From the NCBI GenBank assembly GCA_023387135.1, contig JAEWIK010000350.1, forward strand, positions 1 to 5,323: DNA of 5,323 bases, written 5' to 3'. Below the pieces are notes generated by a model. It searched no databases and was not told the origin of the DNA. It saw only the letters and a list, made by a program, of their open reading frames with translations. The stretch is from Actinomycetes bacterium (GTDB lineage: Bacteria > Actinomycetota > Actinomycetes > Propionibacteriales > Propionibacteriaceae). A program made the position numbers and the translations under genes. Positions 1 to 5,164 of this stretch are shown piece by piece (positions within the stretch are counted from its first letter, which is position 1; the number at the start of each line of letters is the position of its first letter).

Positions 1-45
1 CCGGAGGCGCCCGGTGGCTGAGACCCGGCGCGGGGGACTCGCCGG

Positions 46-74
46 TGGCCCGGCCCGCGGCGGACGGGTAAACT
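46..74 (+). promoter_or_regulatory. Candidate promoter of ileS
   Basis: TAAACT at 69-74 fits the actinobacterial -10 pattern TANNNT. A weak -35 (TGGCCC, 46-51, three of six matches to TTGACA) lies 17 bases upstream. Transcription would begin near 80-82, just before the first T-box helix, which is where a T-box leader should begin. The position relative to the T-box is the main support, because the -35 is poor. A 7-base inverted repeat (GCGGACG 60-66, CGTCCGC 81-87) flanks the -10. Confidence 0.45.
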
Positions 75-98
75 CGGCCGCGTCCGCAAGGCACTGAT

Positions 99-112
99 GG
101 GGCCATCACCCC
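99..112 (+). promoter_or_regulatory. T-box stem I hairpin with Ile specifier AUC
   Basis: Four G-C pairs (99-102 with 109-112) close a six-base loop in which ATC (105-107) would pair with the GAU anticodon of tRNA-Ile. The specifier in a terminal loop, rather than in an internal loop of a long stem, defines the ultrashort class. Weaker flanking pairing (GGCA 90-93 with TGCC 118-121) may extend the stem, but it competes with the stem II hairpin. Confidence 0.85.
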
Positions 113-194
113 GGAGCTGCCGGAAGAACGGCGCACCAGCGCTCACTAGACCCGGCCGCGGAAGCAATGAAGTGGGGCGCCTCGCGCGCCCAAG

Positions 195-237
195 AAGGGT
201 GGTACCGCGGGCTCCCTGCCAGGGTCGCTCGTCCCTT
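195..237 (+). promoter_or_regulatory. T-box anti-sequestrator
   Basis: AAGGG (195-199) pairs CCCTT (233-237). The seven-base bulge TGGTACC (200-206) follows, then a second helix (207-212 with 227-232, including G-U pairs) and an inner hairpin CCCT/AGGG (214-217 with 221-224). TGGT (200-203) is complementary to the ACCA 3' end of tRNA-Ile, whose discriminator base is A. Binding of uncharged tRNA would stabilise this fold. Confidence 0.9.
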
Positions 238-256
238 CGTCAGCGAACGGCGAAGG
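234..256 (+). promoter_or_regulatory. Shine-Dalgarno sequestrator hairpin
   Basis: Positions 234-241 pair with 249-256 in eight consecutive pairs (one G-U) around the seven-base loop 242-248. The 3' arm, CGAAGG (251-256), contains most of the ileS ribosome binding site. The 5' arm shares 234-237 with the CCCTT of the anti-sequestrator, so the two folds exclude each other. This is the off state expected when charged tRNA-Ile is plentiful. Confidence 0.85.
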
Positions 257-257
257 A
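252..257 (+). promoter_or_regulatory. ileS ribosome binding site
   Basis: GAAGGA (252-257) lies six bases before the ATG at 264 and fixes that start codon. It overlaps the 3' arm of the sequestrator, so its exposure is the likely regulated step. Confidence 0.8.
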
Positions 258-263
258 AGAGCC

Positions 264-3200
264 ATGACCGCCCAGGGTCCTGACAGCCTCGACCAGGCAA
301 CACCCGGCTACCGGAACGTCCCGGCGCAGATCGACCTGCCCGCGATGGAGCACGAGATCCTGGACTTCTGGAAGGCGAACGGCACCTTCGAGGCGTCGAT
401 CGACAACACCAGGGACGGCAAGCCGTGGACCTTCTACGAGGGCCCGCCCACCGCCAACGGCATGCCAGGCACCCACCACATCGAGGCCCGCGTCTTCAAG
501 GACGTCTTCCCCAGGTTCAAGACCATGCAGGGCTACCGGGTCGACCGCCGCGCCGGCTGGGACTGCCACGGCCTGCCCGTCGAACTGGCCGTCGAGAAGG
601 AACTCGGCTTCAATGGCAAGCCCGACATCGAGGCGTACGGCGTCGAGGCCTTCAACGCCCGCTGCCGGGAGTCGGTCGGCCGGCACGTGGACGCCTTCAC
701 CGACCTGACCACGCGCATGGGGTACTGGGTCGACCTCGACAAGGCCTACTGGACGATGGACCCCGCCTACGTCGAGAGCGTGTGGTGGGCGCTCAAGCAG
801 ATCCACACCAAGGGCCTGCTCGTCGAGGACTACAGGGTCGCCCCCTACTGCCCGCGGTGCGGCACCACCCTGTCCGACCATGAACTCGCGCAGGGCTACC
901 AGGACGTCACCGACCCCAGCGTCTACGTCAGGTTCCCGCTGACCTCGGGTCCGTTGGCGGGCAAGGCGTCCCTGCTGGTCTGGACCACAACCCCGTGGAC
1001 GCTCGTCAGCAACACCGCCGTGGCGGTCCATCCCGACGTCACCTACGTGGTGGCCACCCGGGACGTGCCGGACGGCGAGACCCTCGTCGTCGCGGAACCC
1101 CTCGCCGAGAAGGTGCTGGGCGAGGGCTGGCTGCTCGGCCAGACCTTCCAGGGCAAGGACCTTGAGTTCTGGAGGTACGAGCGTCCGTTCGACTTCGTCG
1201 AGTTCCCGGACGTCGTGGGCGGCACCCACTACATCGCGCTGGCTGAGTACGTCACCACCGAGGACGGCTCCGGCCTGGTGCACCTGGCCCCCGCCTTCGG
1301 CGAGGAGGACATGGCCGTCGGCCGGGCGTACGGGCTGCCGCTGGTGAACCCGATCCTGCCCAACGGGCACTTCAACGACTCGGTGCCGCTCGTCGGCGGC
1401 GAGTTCTTCAAGGCCGCCGACCCGGCGCTGGTGGACGACCTGGCCGCCCGCGGGCTGCTCTACCGCAAGCTCGACTACACGCACTCCTACCCGCACTGCT
1501 GGCGCTGCGACACGCGCCTGATCTACGAGGCGCTGCCGTCGTGGTACATCCGCACCACCAAGATCAAGGACGCCCTGCTGCGGGAGAACGCGAACACGGC
1601 GTGGTACCCGGAGAACATCAAGTGGGGCCGCTACGGCGACTGGCTGAACAACAACATCGACTGGGCGCTGTCGCGTTCGCGCTACTGGGGCACGCCGCTG
1701 CCGATCTGGCGCTGCGAGGAGGACCACCAGGTCTGCGTGGGGTCGCGCGCCGAGTTGTCGGAACTGACAGGAACCGACCTGTCGAACCTCGACCCGCACC
1801 GTCCGTTCGTGGACGACATCGTCTTCGCGTGCCCGATCTGCGCCAAGCCCGCGCACCGCGTGCCCGAGGTGATCGACGCGTGGTTCGACAGCGGCTCGAT
1901 GCCGTTCGGCCAGTGGGGCTACCCGTGGACCGACGGCTCGAAGGAGTCGTTCGAGGCGGCCTACCCCGCCGACTTCATCTGTGAGGCCATCGACCAGACC
2001 CGCGGCTGGTTCTACTCGCTGATGGCCATCGGCACCCTCGTGTTCGACAAGAGCTCCTACAGCAACGTGCTGTGCCTGGGCCACATCCTCGCCGAGGACG
2101 GCCGCAAGATGAGCAAGCATCTCGGCAACATCCTCGAGCCGATCCCGCTGATGGACACACACGGCGCCGACGCGGTCCGCTGGTTCATGGCGGCCGGCGG
2201 TTCGCCCTGGTCGGCCCGCCGGGTGGGGCACTCGACGATCCAGGAGACGGTCCGCAAGGTCCTCATGACGTACTGGAACACCGTCAGCTTCCAGGCGCTC
2301 TACGCCCGCGCCAACGGTTGGACGCCGTCCGGTGACGCTCCCGCGGTGGCCGAGCGTCACGTCCTCGACCGTTGGCTGGTGTCGGCGCGCAACCAGCTCG
2401 TGCTGGACGTCACCGCGGCGCTCGACGACTTCGACACCCAGAAGGCCGGCGCGCTGCTCGCGTCCTTCGTCGACGACCTCTCCAACTGGTACGTGAGGCG
2501 TTCCCGCAGGCGCTTCTGGGACGGCAACGAGTCGGCGCTGTGGACGCTGCACGAGACGCTGGAGGTGGTCACGCGCCTGATGGCCCCGCTCGTCCCGTTC
2601 ATCTCCGAGCGGGTGTGGCAGGACCTGGTCGTCCCCTGCGTGGCAGGGGCTCCGAGCTCTGTCCACCTCGCGAGCTGGCCGGTCGCGGATGAGGCGGTCA
2701 TCGACGGCTCCCTCAACCGCGCGATGGCCCTGACGCGGCGCATCGTCGAGCTCGGACGTGGCGCACGCGCCGAGGCCAAGGTCAAGACGCGGCAGCCCTT
2801 GGCGCGCGCCCTGGTGCCCTCGGCCGCGTACGCGACCCTGACCGACGACCTGAAGGACGAGATCAGGGCCGAGCTGAACGTCGTCGACCTGGGCTCGTTC
2901 GCCTCGGCGGGCGACCTCGTCGACCATTCGGCGAAGGGGAACTTCCGCTCCCTCGGCAAGCGTTTCGGCAAGCAGACGCCGGTGGTCGCCCAGGCGATCG
3001 CCGACGCCGACGCTGCCGCGCTCGCCGCCGCGCTGGCCGCGACGGGGGTGGCGACAGTCGAGGTCCCCGACCTGGGTGCTGTCGAGGTGGGGGCGGGCGA
3101 GGTCATCGTCACCGAGCGGCCCCGCGAGGGCTGGTCGGTGGTCAACGAGCAGGGCGAGACCGTCGCGCTCGACCTCGAACTGACCCCCGAGCTCGTCAGG

Positions 3201-3467
3201 GCCGGCCTCGCCCGCGAGGTCATCAGGATGGTCCAGGACGCGCGCAAGTCGTCCGGCTTCGACGTGTCGGATCGCATCGCGCTCACCTGGTCTCCCGACG
3301 AGTCCGCCGAGGGGACCGCCATCGCCGAGGCCATCGAGCACCACGCGCGGCTCATCGCCGACGAGGTGCTCGCCGTCAGCCTCGATCGGGGCCAGCGCAC
3401 CGAGGGGGGCTTCGGCGACCCCGAACTGGGCCTGTGGTTCGCCGTGGCACGCGTGGACGCCGAATAA
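264..3467 (+). CDS. ileS: Isoleucyl-tRNA synthetase, eukaryote-like type 2, with GTHH signature
   Basis: This cytosolic class Ia enzyme attaches isoleucine to tRNA-Ile and edits mischarged valine. At 1067 residues it is full length for the family. The N-terminal catalytic signature lies in PPTANGMPGTHH (residues 61-72); GTHH (69-72) stands where HIGH is expected. GWDCHGLP follows. The CP1 editing domain shows WTTTPWT (240-246) and the conserved acidic GEED (346-349). Cysteine pairs occur at C196/C199 and C412/C415. A further metal-type site may be formed by C484, H488 or C491, and C523/C526. The second signature is KMSKH (615-619). An anticodon-binding domain and a long type 2 C-terminal region follow. 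The start is set by the ribosome binding site six bases upstream. Expression should rise with uncharged tRNA-Ile through the T-box. From family knowledge, type 2 enzymes tolerate mupirocin better than type 1. Product identity is certain; the resistance phenotype is inferred. Confidence 0.98.
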   Translation: MTAQGPDSLDQATPGYRNVPAQIDLPAMEHEILDFWKANGTFEASIDNTRDGKPWTFYEGPPTANGMPGTHHIEARVFKDVFPRFKTMQGYRVDRRAGWDCHGLPVELAVEKELGFNGKPDIEAYGVEAFNARCRESVGRHVDAFTDLTTRMGYWVDLDKAYWTMDPAYVESVWWALKQIHTKGLLVEDYRVAPYCPRCGTTLSDHELAQGYQDVTDPSVYVRFPLTSGPLAGKASLLVWTTTPWTLVSNTAVAVHPDVTYVVATRDVPDGETLVVAEPLAEKVLGEGWLLGQTFQGKDLEFWRYERPFDFVEFPDVVGGTHYIALAEYVTTEDGSGLVHLAPAFGEEDMAVGRAYGLPLVNPILPNGHFNDSVPLVGGEFFKAADPALVDDLAARGLLYRKLDYTHSYPHCWRCDTRLIYEALPSWYIRTTKIKDALLRENANTAWYPENIKWGRYGDWLNNNIDWALSRSRYWGTPLPIWRCEEDHQVCVGSRAELSELTGTDLSNLDPHRPFVDDIVFACPICAKPAHRVPEVIDAWFDSGSMPFGQWGYPWTDGSKESFEAAYPADFICEAIDQTRGWFYSLMAIGTLVFDKSSYSNVLCLGHILAEDGRKMSKHLGNILEPIPLMDTHGADAVRWFMAAGGSPWSARRVGHSTIQETVRKVLMTYWNTVSFQALYARANGWTPSGDAPAVAERHVLDRWLVSARNQLVLDVTAALDDFDTQKAGALLASFVDDLSNWYVRRSRRRFWDGNESALWTLHETLEVVTRLMAPLVPFISERVWQDLVVPCVAGAPSSVHLASWPVADEAVIDGSLNRAMALTRRIVELGRGARAEAKVKTRQPLARALVPSAAYATLTDDLKDEIRAELNVVDLGSFASAGDLVDHSAKGNFRSLGKRFGKQTPVVAQAIADADAAALAAALAATGVATVEVPDLGAVEVGAGEVIVTERPREGWSVVNEQGETVALDLELTPELVRAGLAREVIRMVQDARKSSGFDVSDRIALTWSPDESAEGTAIAEAIEHHARLIADEVLAVSLDRGQRTEGGFGDPELGLWFAVARVDAE

Positions 3468-3473
3468 CCGGAC

Positions 3474-3477
3474 GGAG
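3474..3477 (+). promoter_or_regulatory. Ribosome binding site deciding the hydrolase-fold start
   Basis: GGAG (3474-3477) is five bases before ATG 3483. The alternative GTG at 3477 overlaps this site and has only a weak CCGGA upstream, so ATG 3483 is preferred. Confidence 0.6.
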
Positions 3478-3482
3478 TGGCG

Positions 3483-4169
3483 ATGTCAGCATGGAACGAG
3501 CCGGCGGCGGAGCCCCGGCAGGCCACGGGCAAGCCGGAGCCGCTGCCGCCTGTCGTGCTGCTGCACGGCGCGGGAATGCTGCCCACGATGTGGCAGTCCC
3601 AGGTGGAGGCGCTGGGTGCCGAGCGGCGGGCCGTCGCTCCCTGGATCGCCGGCCTCCGGCCCGGGAAGCGGTACGAGCTCTCGCTGAAGACAGCGGCCGC
3701 CGAGGTGATCGGCGTCCTCGACCGTTCGGGCTACGCCTCGGCCGACCTGGTCGCCCACCAACTCGGCGCGATGGTCGCCCTGCAGACGGTCGCCGACTAC
3801 CCCGAGAGGGTGGGCAGGCTGGTGATCTCGGGAGCGACCGTGCTGCCGGGCAAGCTGGCGCTCACGCTGCAGAAGACCGCCGTCAGGATGTTGCCGGCGC
3901 GCACTCTCGAACAGACGGGGCTGACGAAGGGCGACCTGGTGAAGGCCCTCGACGTGATGGCCGAGGCAGACTTCTCGTCACGGCTCGCCACGATGGAGGT
4001 GCCGACCCTCGTCATCGCGGGCCAGGGGGACACGACGGGGCTCGGTTCGGCCAAGCTGCTCGCCGAGAAGCTGCCCAACGCACGCCTCGAGGTGATCACC
4101 GCCGGCGGCTACCCGTCCCTGGAGAACCCGGAGGCGTACAACCGCCTGCTGCTCGACTTCCTGAGCTAG
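3483..4169 (+). CDS. Alpha/beta-hydrolase-fold protein lacking catalytic Ser and His (probable pseudoenzyme)
   Basis: The 228-residue product has the alpha/beta hydrolase layout. The oxyanion-side motif LLHGAG is at 26-31, a nucleophile-elbow region DLVAHQLGAMVA at 88-99, the acid-strand motif VIAGQGD ends at D183, and the C-terminal AGGYPSLENPEAYN starts near 207. In active relatives the elbow reads GHSLGG and the end reads GHxPxLExPE. Here the nucleophile position is Gln93 (CAA, 3759-3761) and the His position is Gly209 (GGC, 4107-4109), while Asp183 remains. A Ser-His-Asp hydrolase mechanism therefore looks impossible. The lid region is short and the protein is smaller than the usual 260-300 residues. 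No signal peptide or membrane segment is seen, so it is probably cytosolic. It starts 15 bases after ileS with no terminator between, so cotranscription is likely. A GTG at 3477 would add two residues. The true function is unknown; a binding or scaffolding role, or a different chemistry, is possible. Confidence 0.88.
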   Translation: MSAWNEPAAEPRQATGKPEPLPPVVLLHGAGMLPTMWQSQVEALGAERRAVAPWIAGLRPGKRYELSLKTAAAEVIGVLDRSGYASADLVAHQLGAMVALQTVADYPERVGRLVISGATVLPGKLALTLQKTAVRMLPARTLEQTGLTKGDLVKALDVMAEADFSSRLATMEVPTLVIAGQGDTTGLGSAKLLAEKLPNARLEVITAGGYPSLENPEAYNRLLLDFLS

Positions 4170-5021
4170 TCAGGCCTTCCCTCCGGACGGCCCCGTCGCC
4201 GATCGTCCTGTGAACTCGTCCATCGCGCGGTTGACGCCGAAGAAGTCCACCAGCGCGTCGAAGCCGCCGACAGGCAACGCGCGCAGCACCGGCAGCAGCC
4301 TGACCAGCGGCGGCAGGACGAGCCTCGCGCCGCCGCGTTCGACGCAGTCGAGGACGCGTTCGGCGACCTCGGTCTCGTCCAGCAGCGGCAGCAGCCTGGG
4401 GAACCTCGTCCTGACCCCGGCGAACATGCCGGTGGTGATGAAGAAGGGGCACACGACGAGCGTCTTCACCGCCGAGCGCCGCCCGCGCAGTTCGGCCCGC
4501 AACGCCTCGGTGAAGCCCACCGCCGCGTGCTTGCTGCCCGCGTAGTCGCTCAGCCTGGCGGTGCCGAGCAGACCCGCCGCGCTCGACACCGTCACGACGG
4601 TCCCCGCGTCGCGCTCCAGCATTCCGGGCAGCACGGCTTTGGTCACCCAGTACAGCGCGAGCGTGTTGACCTCGTACGTCCTGCGGATCTCCTGCTCGGA
4701 CGCCTCCAACAAGGGCTTCCCGGTGACGACTCCCGCGCAGTTCACCAGGACGTCGACGGGGCCGGCCGCGGCCGCCGCGCGCTCCACGGCGGCGGCGTCG
4801 GTGACGTCCACCGAGGCGAAGGACGCCCGGTCCCCCAGCCCGGCGCTGACCCGCTCGCCCCGCTCGGCGTCCCGTGCCCACAACACGACGCCGGCGCCGC
4901 GGGCCACTGCTCCCTGAGCGAGGCGCAGCCCCACCCCGCTGGTGCCGCCGGTGATCAGCACCCGGGCCCCGTCGAGGGAGGTGCCCCGGCTCAGGGACGG
5001 ACGGCCTGCGGGCTTCGACAT
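4170..5021 (-). CDS. Short-chain dehydrogenase/reductase, SDR16C-like (retinol / 17-beta-hydroxysteroid dehydrogenase type)
   Basis: This 283-residue Rossmann-fold oxidoreductase interconverts alcohol and carbonyl groups with NAD(P)(H). TGGTSGVG (24-31) is the dinucleotide-binding glycine motif. The Arg after strand 2 (R50 in LWARD) suggests a preference for NADP. DVTD (72-75) and NCAG (94-97, usually NNAG) follow. The catalytic tetrad is complete: N119, S147, Y160, K164. The segment CPFFITTGMF (191-200) and the tail FFGVNRAMDEF (260-270) resemble the vertebrate RDH10 / 17-beta-HSD11 group, which fits a lipophilic substrate. A hydrophobic C-terminal stretch (LVLPPLVRLLPVLRALPVGG) may touch the membrane. 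The start is uncertain: ATG 5021 and ATG 5030 both lack a clear ribosome binding site, and GTG at 5099 would add an unconserved, Arg/Gly-rich leader. I prefer ATG 5021, possibly leaderless. Its stop codon abuts that of the convergent hydrolase-fold gene. The substrate cannot be told from sequence. Confidence 0.92.
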   Translation of the reverse strand: MSKPAGRPSLSRGTSLDGARVLITGGTSGVGLRLAQGAVARGAGVVLWARDAERGERVSAGLGDRASFASVDVTDAAAVERAAAAAGPVDVLVNCAGVVTGKPLLEASEQEIRRTYEVNTLALYWVTKAVLPGMLERDAGTVVTVSSAAGLLGTARLSDYAGSKHAAVGFTEALRAELRGRRSAVKTLVVCPFFITTGMFAGVRTRFPRLLPLLDETEVAERVLDCVERGGARLVLPPLVRLLPVLRALPVGGFDALVDFFGVNRAMDEFTGRSATGPSGGKA

Positions 5022-5028
5022 GCTGCCC

Positions 5029-5058
5029 ATTGTGACGCCGTCTGGTCGCCGGCGTCCG
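5029..5058 (-). promoter_or_regulatory. Weak candidate promoter of the dehydrogenase gene
   Basis: On the minus strand, CACAAT (5034-5029) resembles a -10 and ends seven bases before the A of ATG 5021. CGGACG (5058-5053) is a weak -35 at 18 bases spacing. If used, transcription would start at or next to the ATG and the message would be leaderless, which is common in actinobacteria and would explain the missing ribosome binding site. The first -10 base differs from TANNNT. Confidence 0.3.
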
Positions 5059-5063
5059 CGACC
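5044..5063. repeat. Inverted repeat GGTCGC-N8-GCGACC in the divergent intergenic region
   Basis: Perfect 6-base arms at 5044-5049 and 5058-5063 are separated by eight bases, a geometry compatible with a dimeric repressor operator. The repeat lies between the candidate -10 of the dehydrogenase gene and its weak -35. Short palindromes arise easily in DNA this GC-rich, so a regulatory role is only a suggestion. Confidence 0.3.
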
Positions 5064-5118
5064 CGCGAGCTCCTGCCCACGTTCCAGACCTTCCGCCACC
5101 TGCCGGGTGACGGACGCC

Positions 5119-5124
5119 TAAGCT
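5119..5124 (+). promoter_or_regulatory. Candidate -10 element of rarD
   Basis: TAAGCT fits TANNNT and would give a leader of about 35 bases before the GTG at 5165. No recognisable -35 is present at 16-18 bases upstream. Confidence 0.35.
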
Positions 5125-5135
5125 GAGCGCGGCCT

Positions 5136-5151
5136 GCCGCCGTGCGGCGGC
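5136..5151 (+). repeat. Stable hairpin next to the rarD ribosome binding site
   Basis: GCCGCC (5136-5141) pairs with GGCGGC (5146-5151) around loop GTGC. The stem is entirely G-C and ends two bases before the ribosome binding site. Two more pairs across one mismatch (5133-5134 with 5153-5154) would reach into it. There is no T-run, so it is not an intrinsic terminator. It could lower translation initiation. Confidence 0.4.
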
Positions 5152-5152
5152 C

Positions 5153-5160
5153 GGAGAGGA
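5153..5160 (+). promoter_or_regulatory. rarD ribosome binding site
   Basis: GGAGAGGA is purine-rich and ends four bases before GTG 5165, with its GGAG core eight bases away. It supports GTG 5165 as the start. Confidence 0.7.
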
Positions 5161-5164
5161 AGCA

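Larger units (their letters stand above)
88..263 (+). promoter_or_regulatory. T-box riboswitch, Ile-specific, translational type with ultrashort stem I
   Basis: This leader RNA senses the charging state of tRNA-Ile and controls ileS. The near-universal T-box core AAGGGTGGTACCGCG is at 195-209. Upstream is a short hairpin with GGGG (99-102) pairing CCCC (109-112) around loop CCATCA (103-108). The Ile codon ATC (105-107) sits in this apical loop, as known for actinobacterial ileS T-boxes that lack the long classical stem I. Further helices visible are a stem II-like hairpin (119-122 with 129-132) and stem III (175-180 with 186-191, loop 181-185). The region about 131-170 should hold the stem IIA/B pseudoknot, whose pairing I could not resolve. 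There is no terminator with a T-run before the start codon. Instead the 3' part can form either an anti-sequestrator or a hairpin that hides the ribosome binding site, so regulation is inferred to be at translation initiation. Confidence 0.95.

Noticed and set aside
1..68. Possible end of an upstream gene (for example stop TGA 19-21 in the first frame)
   Set aside because: Too short to identify any protein, and several frames are equally possible.
97..267. Leader ORF of 56 codons from ATG 97 whose TGA overlaps the ileS ATG (ATGA), with AAGG at 88-91 as a possible ribosome binding site
   Set aside because: It runs through stem I, the T-box core and the sequestrator, whose conserved RNA elements explain the sequence. 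Its translation would destroy the switch, and the peptide shows no domain.
168..283. Second leader ORF from ATG 168 overlapping the start of ileS
   Set aside because: It lies inside conserved T-box sequence. The GGAAG upstream is too close to the ATG, and the peptide has no recognisable feature.
240..3344. Open reading frame of 1034 codons on the minus strand, antisense to ileS
   Set aside because: Its product is rich in Arg, Gly, Val, Asp and His with no recognisable domain. It is the expected open frame opposite a long gene with G/C at third positions, and ileS itself is unambiguous.
2357..3586. Open reading frame of 409 codons on the minus strand over the 3' end of ileS and the start of the next gene
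   Set aside because: Its composition is Ser/Arg/Thr/Ala-rich without domains, and it spans two real genes. It is a shadow of the codon bias.
4173..4192. Hairpin near the convergent junction as an intrinsic terminator
   Set aside because: The stem has a mismatch, the loop is short, and no T-run follows on either strand.
3434..4213. Overlapping plus-strand ORF of 259 codons in another frame over the hydrolase-fold gene
   Set aside because: Arg/Gly-rich with no domain. The other frame carries clear alpha/beta hydrolase motifs and a ribosome binding site.
4096..4881. Minus-strand ORF of 261 codons overlapping the dehydrogenase gene in another frame
   Set aside because: Low-complexity Arg/Gly/Ala product. 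The dehydrogenase frame contains all SDR motifs.
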